From Dietzia lutea (GTDB taxonomy: Bacteria > Actinomycetota > Actinomycetes > Mycobacteriales > Mycobacteriaceae): 64,000 bases of DNA. Below, one piece after another: positions 24,657 through 33,727 of the stretch. The stretch spans positions 682,001-746,000 of the forward strand of contig NZ_CP015449.1 in assembly GCF_003096075.1 (NCBI RefSeq), in the 5' to 3' direction. Position 1 is the first letter of the stretch. Each line of letters opens with the position of its first letter. The notes beneath the pieces are model-generated. The model saw only the letters and a list, made by a program, of their open reading frames with translations. It was not told where the DNA came from and did no database searches. The position numbers and the translations under genes were made by a program.

Positions 24657-25516
24657 GCGCGCCCGGTCGGCTGCCCCGCCCGGAGCACTGCGCGGTGATG
24701 GGGGTCCTCAACGTCACGGCGGACTCCTTCTCCGACGGTGGACGGCATCTCGTGTTCGACGACGCGGTCTCGCACGCCCGGCGAATGGTCTCCGAGGGCG
24801 CGGACCTCATCGACATCGGCGGCGAGTCCACCCGGCCCGGCGCGCTGCGGGTCGAGGAGTCCGACGAGGAACAGCGCGTCGTGCCGCTCGTCCGCGAGGT
24901 CTGCGGCTTCGCGCCGGTCTCGGTGGACACCATGCGTTCCCGGGTCGCCGCCCGCGCGATGGAGGAGGGCGCGGCGATCATCAACGACGTCTCCGGCGGG
25001 CTCGCCGACCCCGACATGCTCCGGGTCGTCGCCGAGCACCGGAGGTCGGTCATCCTCATGCACTGGGTGTCCCCGGACGAGTACCGGGCCGGTGCAGGTG
25101 GCCGTGCCGACTACGGCGATGACGTCGTGGGCGCGGTGCGCGACCACCTGGCCCGCCGGGCCGACGCCGCCCTCGCGGCGGGGATCGACGCCGCGGACAT
25201 CGTCCTCGACCCGGGCCTCGGCTTCGCGAAGAACGGGCAGGACAACTGGGCGCTGCTGCACGGGCTCGACCGGCTCGTCGATCTGGGGTTCCCGGTCCTG
25301 GTGGCCGCCTCCCGCAAGCGCTTCCTCGGCTCCCTCCTGCCGGAGCCCGACGGGCGGCCCCGCGCGGTGTCGGGCCGGGACCCGGCCACGGCGGCGATCA
25401 CCACGCTCTCGGCCGCCGCCGGTGCGTGGGCCGTGCGCGTCCACGACGTCGCCCCCAGCGCGGACGCGGTGCGGGTCGCCGCGGCGTGGGCGGCCGGACG
25501 CGCGGGAGCGCGCTGA
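24653..25516 (+). CDS. folP: dihydropteroate synthase
   Basis: The 287-residue TIM-barrel enzyme joins p-aminobenzoate to hydroxymethyl-dihydropterin pyrophosphate and is the target of sulfonamides. The two signature segments are present: [16 protein letters not shown] (residues about 15-30) and [14 protein letters not shown], with the loop AASRKRFLG and C-terminal [16 protein letters not shown]. The start is GTG 24653 overlapping the folE stop, and its TGA overlaps the ATG of folB (TGATG). These overlaps put folE-folP-folB-folK in one operon, as in mycobacteria. Confidence 0.95.
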   Translation: MSAPGRLPRPEHCAVMGVLNVTADSFSDGGRHLVFDDAVSHARRMVSEGADLIDIGGESTRPGALRVEESDEEQRVVPLVREVCGFAPVSVDTMRSRVAARAMEEGAAIINDVSGGLADPDMLRVVAEHRRSVILMHWVSPDEYRAGAGGRADYGDDVVGAVRDHLARRADAALAAGIDAADIVLDPGLGFAKNGQDNWALLHGLDRLVDLGFPVLVAASRKRFLGSLLPEPDGRPRAVSGRDPATAAITTLSAAAGAWAVRVHDVAPSADAVRVAAAWAAGRAGAR

Positions 25517-25911
25517 TGGCCGACCGCATCGAACTCCGCGGACTGAGGGTGCGGGGCACGCACGGGGTCTTCGACCACGAGAAGCGGGACGGCCAGGACT
25601 TCCTCGTGGATCTCGTCCTGTGGACCGACTTCACCGCCGCGGCCGCCTCCGACGACCTGGCCGACACGGTCGACTACGGCGCGCTCGCGCTGTTCGCGCG
25701 CGACGTCGTCGCCGGGCCGTCCTGCGACCTCATCGAGACGGTGGCCTCGCGGATCGCCGACGGCATCATGGAGATGGCCCCCGACGCCCACGCGGTGGAG
25801 GTGACGCTGCACAAGCCGCAGGCCCCCATCCCGGCCGAGTTCGCCGACGTCGCCGTCGTGGCACGGCGCTCGCGCGGCGGCGGGAACCGTCGCGAGCGGG
25901 GCGAGCGGTGA
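25516..25911 (+). CDS. folB: dihydroneopterin aldolase
   Basis: The 131-residue enzyme cleaves dihydroneopterin to 6-hydroxymethyl-dihydropterin and glycolaldehyde. It shows the family pattern [20 protein letters not shown] with the catalytic tyrosine in [22 protein letters not shown] with the pterin-binding Glu, and the C-terminal lysine in [11 protein letters not shown]. The length is standard (about 120-130). It overlaps folP by one base and folK by four. A basic Arg/Gly tail follows the catalytic core. Confidence 0.94.
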   Translation: MADRIELRGLRVRGTHGVFDHEKRDGQDFLVDLVLWTDFTAAAASDDLADTVDYGALALFARDVVAGPSCDLIETVASRIADGIMEMAPDAHAVEVTLHKPQAPIPAEFADVAVVARRSRGGGNRRERGER

Positions 25912-26438
25912 GCTGCCGGGCGGTGCTGTCGATTGGCGGGAACCAGGGCGATGCCCTCGGGCTCCTGCGGGGCGTCGTGGACGCCGCGGCCACCGACGGG
26001 ATCCTGCGCGCGGCGTCCTCGGTCTACGCCACCCCGCCGTGGGGCGGCGTCGAGCAGGACGACTTCCTCAACGCCGCTCTCGTCGTGGAGCATTCCGGCA
26101 CTCCGGCCGACGTCCTCGAGTGGGGTTTCTCCCGCGAGCGCGCGGCCGGCCGCACCCGCGAGGTGCGGTGGGGGCCGAGGACCCTCGACGTGGACGTGGT
26201 GACCGCCGACGTCGACGGCGAGACCGTGGTCTCCGACGATCCGGCCCTCATCCTTCCCCATCCGCGTGCGGCCGAGCGCGCCTTCGTGCTCGTGCCGTGG
26301 CTGGAGATCGATCCCGACGCCCGCCTGGCCGGCGTGCCCGTCACCGACCACCTCGCGGCGCTCGACCCGGCGGACGTCTCCGCGGTGCGTCGGCTTCCCG
26401 GGGCCCTCGCTCCTCAGGGCCGGGTGTCGCCGTCATGA
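25908..26438 (+). CDS. folK: 2-amino-4-hydroxy-6-hydroxymethyldihydropteridine pyrophosphokinase
   Basis: The 176-residue enzyme transfers pyrophosphate from ATP to hydroxymethyl-dihydropterin, preparing the FolP substrate. [34 protein letters not shown] and the metal-binding [11 protein letters not shown], with the late [16 protein letters not shown], cover all HPPK landmarks. The start is GTG 25908 in the GTGA overlap with folB. Its stop overlaps the start of the DUF3180 gene. Confidence 0.94.
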   Translation: MSCRAVLSIGGNQGDALGLLRGVVDAAATDGILRAASSVYATPPWGGVEQDDFLNAALVVEHSGTPADVLEWGFSRERAAGRTREVRWGPRTLDVDVVTADVDGETVVSDDPALILPHPRAAERAFVLVPWLEIDPDARLAGVPVTDHLAALDPADVSAVRRLPGALAPQGRVSPS

Positions 26439-26911
26439 CGCGGGTGGCCAAGTCGACCCTCGCGTTGGTGGCGCTCGTCGCGGCGGTGGCCGCCTACGTC
26501 CTCGTCGACGCGTTCCTGGGATCCATGCCGCCGATCGGCTTCGGCTGGGTGACGCTGCTGGTGGTCGCGGCGGTCGACGTCCTGTTGGCCATCCGCATCC
26601 GCGCGGCGATCTCGGACGGCGGTGTCGGGCAGGACCGTAGTCAGATGCACCCGCTCACCATCGCCCGTTGCGCGGCGCTGGGGCAGGCCTCGGCGGTGCT
26701 CGGGGCGGTCGCCGGTGGGTTCGGGGCGGGGCTGGCCCTGTTCTTCCTCCCGCGCCTGGGTGAGCTGGCGGCCGCGTCGGCGGAGCTGCCCGCGTCCCTC
26801 GCCGTCCTGGTGTCCGGGGCGGTCCTGGTGGGGGCCGGCCTGTTCCTGGAGTCGGCGTGTGAGACCCCGCCCGACGACGACGAGAACGGCGGACTGGGCG
26901 AACCCGCCTGA
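26435..26911 (+). CDS. DUF3180 membrane protein
   Basis: The 158-residue protein has four hydrophobic segments: STLALVALVAAVAAYVLVDA, FGWVTLLVVAAVDVLLAIRI, a third with GQASAVLGAVAGGFGAGLAL and a fourth with LAVLVSGAVLVGAGLFLE. Between helices 2 and 3 it carries the family segment MHPLTIARCAALGQASA, which is why I call DUF3180 (mycobacterial Rv3605c). The ATG overlaps the folK stop, a linkage conserved in the order. The acidic tail is PPDDDENGG. The role is unknown; constant association with folate genes may reflect only operon history. Confidence 0.87.
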   Translation: MTRVAKSTLALVALVAAVAAYVLVDAFLGSMPPIGFGWVTLLVVAAVDVLLAIRIRAAISDGGVGQDRSQMHPLTIARCAALGQASAVLGAVAGGFGAGLALFFLPRLGELAAASAELPASLAVLVSGAVLVGAGLFLESACETPPDDDENGGLGEPA

Positions 26912-27033
26912 GCCGGCCGTGCGGGACCGGCGGGTGAGATCCCGCCTGGCGACCCGACTCTCGTCGGCCCCGTTGGAGCGGACACGCGCTGGTTACCTGT
27001 GTGACCCGTGATTCTCTGAGTATCATGCGGGGC

Positions 27034-28182
27034 ATGAGTTCCGACGGCGCGATGGACAAGCCCCGGTCAGCTCGCCCCGCGCGCGGCGACGATCGCGGAC
27101 TGGCGAGCATCGCTCTGGGGGTGCTGCTGGTCCTGGCGCTCATCGCCACAGTCGTCATGGTCTTCTCCGACAACCCGGTGTGGATGCGGATCGGGACACT
27201 GTCCGCCCTGTGGGCGGCGTTCATCGGGGCGTTCCTCGTGGCGCGCTACCGCAGGCAGGCCGCGGCCGAGGCCGCCCGGGTCCGGGACCTGCACACCGTC
27301 TACGAGCTCCAGCTCGAGCGTGAGATCTCGGCCCGCCGGGAGCACGAACTGGTGGTGGAGAAGGAGCTGCGCGCCAGCGTCCGCGCCGAGACCGAGGACT
27401 CGGTGCTCGCGCTGCGTCAGGAGATCGCCGCGCTGCGCGAGCAGCTGTCGGCGCTGGGGGTCAGCCTCCCCGAGGACCGCTTCGCCGTGGGCGGCCCGGG
27501 CGCCGCCGGGCAGCTCGGCGCGCGATCGTCCCTGCCGTCCGTCCCGTCGGAGCGGGTCGCGCCCCGCCGTCGTACCCCCGGGATGACGCCGCCGCGGGTC
27601 GGCGCGAGGACCTCCGCTGACACGGAATCGTCCGGGGAGAAGACGACCTCCGACCGGCCCGGCCAGTCCGCGCCGTTCACGCGGTCGACGCAGCCGGGGA
27701 GTCCCTCGTCGCCGACCGAGCCGTCCCCGACAGAGCCGTCGGTGGCCGGGGTCGGGCCGGATGCCACCCCGAGCACCGAGCGCACCGAGCGGCTCTCCCC
27801 GGTCGCCGGACGTGGGGCCGCCGCGGACTCGCCGACCGGTGAGTCGCGTCGCCCCGCCGTGCGCCCCGTGGCCGGGCAGCCGTCCCGTGACCCGAGCTCG
27901 AGCGGCCCGGCGGCCGCGCCGAAGACCGGGTCGAAGCCTGCTCCGCAGACAGAGCCGAAGCGCGAGTCCGCTGCGAAGGCCGAATCGACGTCCGAGCCGC
28001 GGCGCACGTCGGAGCCCGCGCCGGCGTCGGCTCCCGGGCCCGCGTCCCAGCCCGCCTCCGAGTCGGCGCCGTCGAGCCGCCACGGCGAGGGCCGCGGCTT
28101 GTCGGTGGCCGAACTCATGGCACGTCTGGGGGAGGGCGACGCGCCCAAGCCGAGCCATCGCCGGCGCCGCGCGGAGGACTGA
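27034..28182 (+). CDS. DUF6779-type membrane protein with long disordered tail (Rv3604c-like)
   Basis: The 382-residue protein has two close transmembrane helices (about residues 23-45 and 52-70) and then a charged coiled-coil-like stretch, ARVRDLHTVYELQLEREISA and following, which is the conserved block shared with Rv3604c. After about residue 140 comes a 240-residue Pro/Ser/Thr/Glu-rich region without predicted fold, ending in a short conserved-looking GLSVAELMARLGEG. The start is uncertain: ATG 27034 is taken, but GTG 27001 and ATG 27025 are in frame. It sits between the folate and pantothenate genes as in mycobacteria. Function unknown, membrane location clear. Confidence 0.75.
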   Translation: MSSDGAMDKPRSARPARGDDRGLASIALGVLLVLALIATVVMVFSDNPVWMRIGTLSALWAAFIGAFLVARYRRQAAAEAARVRDLHTVYELQLEREISARREHELVVEKELRASVRAETEDSVLALRQEIAALREQLSALGVSLPEDRFAVGGPGAAGQLGARSSLPSVPSERVAPRRRTPGMTPPRVGARTSADTESSGEKTTSDRPGQSAPFTRSTQPGSPSSPTEPSPTEPSVAGVGPDATPSTERTERLSPVAGRGAAADSPTGESRRPAVRPVAGQPSRDPSSSGPAAAPKTGSKPAPQTEPKRESAAKAESTSEPRRTSEPAPASAPGPASQPASESAPSSRHGEGRGLSVAELMARLGEGDAPKPSHRRRRAED

Positions 28183-28328
28183 CGCGCGAGCGGCTCCTCC
28201 GGTTCTGTGAGGTGCGCCACTCGATACTGCTTCGGCCCGTCCACAGGACTACTCTTCCCTGCGAGATGTCCGGGACCTGCCGACAGTGAGCGGGCCTGGA
28301 ACGGATCGAGCACTGGAGCACCCCTGAG

Positions 28329-29282
28329 ATGTCCGACCACGGCGTCACCGGAACACCCCCTGCCCGCCTGTCCATAGGCCTCGTGTCCGCCGGCCGGGTG
28401 GGCACCGCCGTCGGAGCCGCCCTCGAGCGCCGCGGCCACGTCGTGTCCGCGCTGGTCGCGCGCTCCGAGCGCTCGCGCGACCTCGCCGCGCGCCGCCTCC
28501 CCGAAGCCCGCATCGCCGATCCCGCCGCGGTCGCGGCGGCCGGCGAACTCCTCATCCTCGCCGTGCCGGACGCCGCACTCCCCGGCGTCGTGGCCGACCT
28601 CGCCGAGGCGGACGCGTTCAGGCCCGGCCACATCGTCGTCCACGTCGCGGGCGCGGTCGGCGCCGAGGTCCTGCGCCCGGCTGCCGACGCCGGCGCGGTG
28701 GTCGTGGCGGCCCACCCGGCCATGACCTTCACCGGCGGTTCGGCCGACGTCGACCGCATGGAGGGCTGCTCGTGGGCGCTGACCTCGCCGGACGAGGTCG
28801 GCCTCGTGGTGGGCCAGATGCTGGTCATGGAGACCGGCGGCCTGCCCGTCACGGTCGCCGAGTCCCACCGCGCGCTGTATCACGCGGCCCTCGCCCACGG
28901 CGCGAACCACCTGGTCACCCTCGTCAACGACGCGGCCGAGGCGCTCGCGGCCTCGTTCTCCGTCTTGCCCGGCGGGGCGGTCGAGGGCGATCCCGACGGC
29001 ATGCTCGGCGCGGACGCGGAGGCGCTCGCCCGCCGGACGCTGGAGCCGCTGCTGCGGGCGGCCCTCGACAACGTCCTGGCCTCCGGCGACGCCGCGTTGA
29101 CGGGGCCCGTGATGCGTGGGGACGCCGTCACCGTCTCCCGCCACCTCGACGCCCTCGAGGACGTCGACGGCGGCATCGCCACCGGGTACCGGGCACTCGC
29201 CCTGCGCACAGCCGACCGCGTGGGCGCCGGCCCCGACGTGACCGACCTGTTGGCCCCCGACCTCACGGAGCAGCTTCGATGA
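28329..29282 (+). CDS. Rossmann-fold/DUF2520 protein, candidate ketopantoate reductase-like
   Basis: The 317-residue protein starts with a nucleotide-binding fold, [20 protein letters not shown] (residues about 15-34), then [20 protein letters not shown], and a C-terminal all-helical DUF2520 domain from about residue 160 ([20 protein letters not shown]). This is the Rv3603c family, always next to panC. The two-domain plan equals that of 6-phosphogluconate-dehydrogenase-like ketopantoate reductases, and no panE is visible here, so a PanG-like role in pantoate synthesis is reasonable. That is inference from fold and linkage. The stop overlaps the ATG of panC. Confidence 0.8.
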   Translation: MSDHGVTGTPPARLSIGLVSAGRVGTAVGAALERRGHVVSALVARSERSRDLAARRLPEARIADPAAVAAAGELLILAVPDAALPGVVADLAEADAFRPGHIVVHVAGAVGAEVLRPAADAGAVVVAAHPAMTFTGGSADVDRMEGCSWALTSPDEVGLVVGQMLVMETGGLPVTVAESHRALYHAALAHGANHLVTLVNDAAEALAASFSVLPGGAVEGDPDGMLGADAEALARRTLEPLLRAALDNVLASGDAALTGPVMRGDAVTVSRHLDALEDVDGGIATGYRALALRTADRVGAGPDVTDLLAPDLTEQLR

Positions 29283-30265
29283 CCTCCACGACGTATGCGG
29301 TGCGCACCGCGGTGCCCGGCCGTCCCGCCACCGGCTACAACCGCGGCGAGCTGACCGTCCACCACGACCCGTCCACCTTGAGCGCGGTCACCGAGTCGCT
29401 GCGCAAGGTCGGCAGGCAGGTCACGTTCGTGCCCACCATGGGTGCGCTCCACGAGGGCCACCTCGCGCTGGTCGAGGCCGCCCGGCGGACCCCCGGCTCG
29501 GTCGTGGTCGTGTCGATCTTCGTCAACCCGCTGCAGTTCGGCCCCGGCGAGGACCTCGACGCCTACCCGCGGACGCTGGACGAGGACGTCGCCCGCCTCG
29601 CCGACGCCGGCGTCGAGCTGGTCTTCGCGCCCAGCGCCGCCGCGATGTACCCCGAGGGCCCGCGGACGACGCTGCAGCCGGGCCCGACGGGCGAGATCCT
29701 CGACGGCGCGGCCCGCCCCGGCCACTTCGCCGGGATGCTCACCGTGGTGAACAAGCTGTTCAACATCGTCCGACCGCACCAGGCGTTCTTCGGCGAGAAG
29801 GACTACCAGCAGCTCGTGCTCATCCGTCAGATGGTGGCGGATCTCGACATGGACGTCCGCGTCGTCGGGGTGCCGACCGTCCGCGAGTCCGACGGTCTGG
29901 CCATGAGCTCCCGCAACCGCTACCTCTCCGCCGACGAGCGGGAACTCGCCACCGTTCTCAACGCCGCCCTGGTCGCCGGGACGTTCGCGGCGAAGGGCGG
30001 ACGGCAGTCCGTCGTCGACGCCGCCCGCGCGGTCCTGGGCGAGCGTCCCCAGATCTCCGTGGACTACCTCGAGCTGCGGGGAGCCGACCTCGGCGAACCG
30101 CCGGAGGAGGGCCCCGGCCGGCTCCTCGTCGCCGCCCGTATCGGGACCACCAGACTCATCGACAACGTCGGGGTGGCCATCGGCACCGGCTTCCTCGCCG
30201 CCGCCGAGGCCACCGTCGCCGCCCAGCAGGCCGAGATGGCCGAAGACCTGAAGGAAGGCCTGTAG
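29279..30265 (+). CDS. panC: pantothenate synthetase
   Basis: The 328-residue enzyme condenses pantoate with beta-alanine at the cost of [19 protein letters not shown] carries the HxGH-type nucleotide site. [37 protein letters not shown] and [16 protein letters not shown] complete the signature. A 30-residue N-terminal extension precedes the domain relative to E. coli. It overlaps the DUF2520 gene by 4 bp and abuts panD without a gap, giving a panC-panD-coaX unit that makes and phosphorylates pantothenate. Confidence 0.96.
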   Translation: MTSTTYAVRTAVPGRPATGYNRGELTVHHDPSTLSAVTESLRKVGRQVTFVPTMGALHEGHLALVEAARRTPGSVVVVSIFVNPLQFGPGEDLDAYPRTLDEDVARLADAGVELVFAPSAAAMYPEGPRTTLQPGPTGEILDGAARPGHFAGMLTVVNKLFNIVRPHQAFFGEKDYQQLVLIRQMVADLDMDVRVVGVPTVRESDGLAMSSRNRYLSADERELATVLNAALVAGTFAAKGGRQSVVDAARAVLGERPQISVDYLELRGADLGEPPEEGPGRLLVAARIGTTRLIDNVGVAIGTGFLAAAEATVAAQQAEMAEDLKEGL

Positions 30266-30691
30266 ATGCAGCGCACCATGCTCCACTCCAAGATCCACCG
30301 TGCCACCGTTACCCAGGCCGACCTGCACTACGTCGGCTCCTGCACGATCGACGCCGACCTCATGGACGCCGCCGACCTGCTCGAGGGACAGCAGATCGAC
30401 ATCGTCGACATCGACAACGGCAGCCGTCTCACCACCTACGCCATCACCGGCGAGCGTGGCTCGGGGGTCATCAGCATCAACGGCGCCGCCGCGCACCTCG
30501 TCCACCCCGGCGACCTGGTCATCATCATCGCCTACGCCCAGATGGACGACGCCGAGGCCCGCGCCTACTCCCCGCGTGTCGTGTTCGTCGATGGCGAGAA
30601 CCGCATGCTCACCGAGGGCACCGACCCGGCGGACGTCCCCGAGGGGTCGGGCCTGAAGAACCCACGCGTGCCCGAGCCGGCCGCCGTCTAG
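30266..30691 (+). CDS. panD: aspartate 1-decarboxylase (pyruvoyl-dependent)
   Basis: The 141-residue proenzyme cleaves itself between Gly24 and Ser25 (in YVGSCTID) to give the pyruvoyl group that decarboxylates aspartate to beta-alanine. The N-terminal [20 protein letters not shown], the catalytic Tyr-containing [20 protein letters not shown] and the acidic region DDAEA are as in mycobacterial PanD. The C-terminal ~20 residues are variable. It starts at the base after the panC stop, so expression follows panC. In M. tuberculosis this is a target of pyrazinoic acid. Confidence 0.96.
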   Translation: MQRTMLHSKIHRATVTQADLHYVGSCTIDADLMDAADLLEGQQIDIVDIDNGSRLTTYAITGERGSGVISINGAAAHLVHPGDLVIIIAYAQMDDAEARAYSPRVVFVDGENRMLTEGTDPADVPEGSGLKNPRVPEPAAV

Positions 30692-30707
30692 CCCGCACGG
30701 ACCGGAC

Positions 30708-31478
30708 ATGCTGCTCACCGTCGACGTCGGTAACACCCACATCCGACTCGGCGTCTTCCACCCCGGCGGCGGCCCGCTCGAGCGCACCTGGAGCATGCGC
30801 ACCTCCCCGGCGGTGACGTCCGACGAGCTCGCCCTGACGATCCGCGGACTACTGGGGGACTGCGCTCAGGAGCTCACCGGCATCGCCGCGATGTCGGTGG
30901 TCCCGTCGGTCACGGGCGAGCTCCGGAGGATGGCCGCCGACTACTGGTCGCAGCTGCCGGCCGTCGTCGTCGCGCCCGGGGTGAAGACCGGGGTGCCGCT
31001 CAAGGTCGACAATCCGCGGGAGGTGGGCTCGGACCGCGTGGTCAACGCGCTGGCCGCCCACCACCTGTTCGACGGGCCCGTCGTCGTCGTCGACGTCGAC
31101 ACGGCGACCACCGTCGACGCGGTCTCCGCGCGCGGCGAGCTGCTCGGCGGGGCGATCGCGCCGGGCATCGACATCTCCGTCGACGCCCTCGCCGACCGCA
31201 CGGCCCTCCTGCGCAAGATCGAGGTCGTGCGGCCACGCGGCGCGCTAGGCAAGAACACCGTCGCCGCGCTGCAGGCGGGGATCGTGATCGGGTTCGCCGG
31301 CCAGATCGACGCCCTCGTCGACCGACTGCGCACCGACGTCGACGAGCTGGCCGACGCGTCGGTCGTGCTCACCGGGCTGCGCGCGGACGTCGTCGCGGAG
31401 GAGTCGCGGACCATCACCGACGTCGAGCCCGAGCTGGCGCTCGAGGGCCTGCGACTGGTGTTCGACCGCAACTGCTGA
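30708..31478 (+). CDS. coaX: type III pantothenate kinase
   Basis: The 256-residue enzyme phosphorylates pantothenate, the first step of coenzyme A synthesis. It belongs to the ASKHA fold: LLTVDVGNTHIRLGVF with the catalytic Asp, the phosphate loop VVDVDTATTVDAVSARGELL, and GGAIAPGIDISVDAL. Unlike type I enzymes, it is not feedback-inhibited by CoA (family knowledge). ATG 30708 lies 16 bp after panD. The 3' side is followed by an unrelated membrane-channel gene. Confidence 0.95.
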   Translation: MLLTVDVGNTHIRLGVFHPGGGPLERTWSMRTSPAVTSDELALTIRGLLGDCAQELTGIAAMSVVPSVTGELRRMAADYWSQLPAVVVAPGVKTGVPLKVDNPREVGSDRVVNALAAHHLFDGPVVVVDVDTATTVDAVSARGELLGGAIAPGIDISVDALADRTALLRKIEVVRPRGALGKNTVAALQAGIVIGFAGQIDALVDRLRTDVDELADASVVLTGLRADVVAEESRTITDVEPELALEGLRLVFDRNC

Positions 31479-31534
31479 CCCGTCGGTCCGGCGAACCCGG
31501 CCGCGCCGGTGCGTCGGTCGGGCATGCTGGGCCG

Positions 31535-32197
31535 GTGGAGGGTGCGCACGCCGGTCGGGAGGGGGACGACGACGAGGTCCTGCGCCGCGAGTCGTCGGAG
31601 TTCGACCGCGGGCTGTCCTTCTTCGACGCCATCTACGGCTTCGCCGTGACGCTGCTCATCGCGAACGTCGACCTGCCCGGGCCGGAGGCGTGGCGCGACG
31701 TGGGTTCTCTGGCGGAGTCCGGCCTGGGACAGCAGCTCTTCGGTGTGGTGCTGAGCTTCGTGGTGATCTGCGGGCTGTGGCGTGTCAACGTGCGCGTGTT
31801 CAAGGCGCTGACCGGGATCACCGGGGCCATGATGGTCGCCAACCTCGCCGCCGCCGGACTGGTGATTCTCGTGCCGTTCACCACCGACGCGATCACGCAT
31901 CCCGAGACGTCGGATCTCGCCCTGCCGACCGTGCTCTACGCGCTCAACATCGCGGGCGTCGCCGTCGCGCAGGCGGCCGTCTACCAGCTCGGGCGGACTG
32001 CCGGGCTCGAGCGGCGGCCCACGTCCGCGCGGGAGAACGGGGCCCGGCTGGCCGCCGCGGCGGTCGCGCCCGCCGTGTTCCTCGTCTCGGCAGTGATCGC
32101 CCTGACCCTCGGGGCGGCCGTCGCGCAGTGGTCGTGGTTGTCCCTGGCCGTGCTGCTACCGCTGGCCGGGCACCTCGCCGAGCGCGTGCGCGACTGA
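31535..32197 (+). CDS. TMEM175-family (DUF1211) potassium channel-like protein
   Basis: The 220-residue membrane protein opens with an acidic segment, then EFDRGLSFFDAIYGFAVTLL, which fits the TM1 selectivity-filter motif (RxxxFxDAxxxFAxTLL-like) of prokaryotic TMEM175 channels. Five more hydrophobic stretches follow, so about six helices in total, as in the family. The start is GTG 31535. The gene stands 57 bp after coaX on the same strand. The potassium-channel role is inferred from the family. Confidence 0.8.
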   Translation: MEGAHAGREGDDDEVLRRESSEFDRGLSFFDAIYGFAVTLLIANVDLPGPEAWRDVGSLAESGLGQQLFGVVLSFVVICGLWRVNVRVFKALTGITGAMMVANLAAAGLVILVPFTTDAITHPETSDLALPTVLYALNIAGVAVAQAAVYQLGRTAGLERRPTSARENGARLAAAAVAPAVFLVSAVIALTLGAAVAQWSWLSLAVLLPLAGHLAERVRD

Positions 32198-32223
32198 CCC
32201 GGCGCGGTCGGCCTCCGGCGGCG

Positions 32224-33015
32224 TCAGGCCGCGGAGCGGTAGCTGGTCATGGACACCGAGCCCCACGCGTAGCCCTTGCTGAAGGCGTCGAGCGTCTCGC
32301 CGGTCCCGGCGGCCATCCCGGCCGTGTACAGCAGGGGCAGGAAGTGGTCGGCGGTCGGCACGGACGCCTGCGCGTCCGGATGCTCGAGCAACGCGAGGGC
32401 GTCCTCGGGCCGCGAGGTCAGCAGGTCCTGGGCGTGGTCGTCGAAGCGGTGCGCCCAGTCGGTGCCGGCGTTGCCGCGAGACGGGTCGACCGCGCCGAGG
32501 TTGTGCACGACGTTGCCGCTGGCCAGGACCAGCACGCCGGAGTCGCGGAGCGCGGCCAGCTTCGTGCCCAGCTCGAAGTGGTAGCTCGCCGGCTTGGTGG
32601 CGTCGACCGACAACTGGGCGACCGGCACGTCGGCGTCGGGGAAGACGTGTGCGAGCACCGACCATGTCCCGTGGTCGAGGCCCCACGAGTCCAGGTCGGC
32701 GCCCACCCAGGTCGGCTTGACGACCTCGGCCACCTCGGCCGCGAGCTCGGGTGCGCCGGCGGCGGGGTATTCGAACTCGTTGAGCTCGCGGGGGAAGCCG
32801 AAGAAGTCGTGGATGGTGCGCGGTGAACTCATCGCGGTGACGGCGGTGGCGTTGATGTACCAGTGCGCCGAGACGGCCAGCACCGCCCGGGGGCGCTCGG
32901 GGAGCGAGTCGCCGAGCGCGGCCCAGTAGCGGGTCCACTCGTTGACCTCGAGGGCGTTGAGGGGGACGCCGTGGCCGATGAAGACGGCGGGCTGGCGGGC
33001 GGGTGAGGGGGACAT
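32224..33015 (-). CDS. ygiD: extradiol ring-cleavage (4,5-DOPA dioxygenase-like) family protein
   Basis: The 263-residue protein is a LigB/YgiD type dioxygenase. Metal-ligand histidines are in AVFIGHGVPLNAL, VLAVSAHWYINATA and GNVVHNLGA, with the C-terminal TADHFLPLLYTAGMA. PAAGAPELAAEVAEVV and WGLDHGTWSVLAHVFPDADV fit the zinc/iron enzyme family. It is known to open catecholic rings such as DOPA; the natural substrate here is unknown. ATG 33015 has AAGGAG 6 bases upstream; the upstream frame to 33141 is not needed. It is divergent from the rhodanese-like gene over a shared regulatory gap. Confidence 0.86.
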   Translation of the reverse strand: MSPSPARQPAVFIGHGVPLNALEVNEWTRYWAALGDSLPERPRAVLAVSAHWYINATAVTAMSSPRTIHDFFGFPRELNEFEYPAAGAPELAAEVAEVVKPTWVGADLDSWGLDHGTWSVLAHVFPDADVPVAQLSVDATKPASYHFELGTKLAALRDSGVLVLASGNVVHNLGAVDPSRGNAGTDWAHRFDDHAQDLLTSRPEDALALLEHPDAQASVPTADHFLPLLYTAGMAAGTGETLDAFSKGYAWGSVSMTSYRSAA

Positions 33016-33096
33016 CGCTACTCCTTCGTTCTCTGTACATGATGCATCAACTACGTCTGTCGGCGCCAGCGCCCCCATCCTTCCGTGCTCCCGACC

Positions 33097-33134
33097 TTGC
33101 GGCAGATAGACCGGTCTGTCTACTATTGGCGTCA
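33097..33134 (+). promoter_or_regulatory. strong promoter with palindromic operator, leaderless transcript start
   Basis: TTGCGG (33097-33102) and TACTAT (33121-33126) lie 18 bp apart, and an ATG sits 8 bp after the -10 at 33134. Between the boxes is the perfect palindrome AGACCGGTCT (33108-33117), flanked by TAGAC/GTCTA half-repeats. The arrangement is that of a repressor site controlling the divergent genes. Confidence 0.6.
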
Positions 33135-33253
33135 TGAACACGCGACGAATGCCCCCGGCCGGTCCGGCGCCATCCGTGCGGGTTCAGCACTGGTGTTCCC
33201 GGCCGGCAGCCCCTCAGCCAGTCCCACGCCGACACCCCTCCCGGGAGCACCAG

Positions 33254-33688
33254 ATGACTTCACGAGTCCCCACCGCCACCACCGCCACCCGTTCCACCGC
33301 CACCGGCGGCACGGTCCTCACCGCCGCCGAGTATCCCGCCGCCGTGCGGGCGGGCGCGCTGGTCGTGGACATCCGGTCCCGCGCGCAGCGCGAGCGTCAG
33401 GGCGTTCTCGCCGGCGCGATCGCCGTCGAGGCGCGACCCGCCGTGGACCTGATCGATCCCCGCTCGGCCGCGCCCCTCGCGGCCGTCGGTGAGGGGCGCG
33501 AGGTGGTCCTCGTCAGCGACGACGGCCTGGACGCCGAACTGTTCGCCCTCGAGCTCCACTCGCGCGGCGTGCGCGGGGTCCGCGCGGTGGACGGCGGTCA
33601 CGGCGCGCTGCGCGCCGCCCGGGCACTCGCCCTGCTCTCGGACGCCGAGCACCTGCTGCGCGAGCGCTCCGCCATCTCCGCGCACTGA
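33254..33688 (+). CDS. rhodanese-like domain protein lacking the catalytic cysteine
   Basis: The 144-residue protein has the rhodanese N-half RAGALVVDIRSRAQRERQGV with the Asp-Ile-Arg signature and the AVDGGHGALRAA end, but the active-site loop that should read Cys-x-x-Gly-x-Arg is SDDGLDA. It therefore cannot form a persulfide in the usual way and is probably a structural or regulatory relic. ATG 33254 follows CGGGAGCAC; ATG 33134, 40 codons upstream, is at the transcription start of a strong promoter. The upstream 40 codons (MNTRRMPPAGPAP...) could be an N-terminal extension or a leader peptide. Confidence 0.7.
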   Translation: MTSRVPTATTATRSTATGGTVLTAAEYPAAVRAGALVVDIRSRAQRERQGVLAGAIAVEARPAVDLIDPRSAAPLAAVGEGREVVLVSDDGLDAELFALELHSRGVRGVRAVDGGHGALRAARALALLSDAEHLLRERSAISAH

Positions 33689-33727
33689 CCGGGGGCGCGC
33701 GGGGGCGCGCGCCGGTACGGTCGCAGC

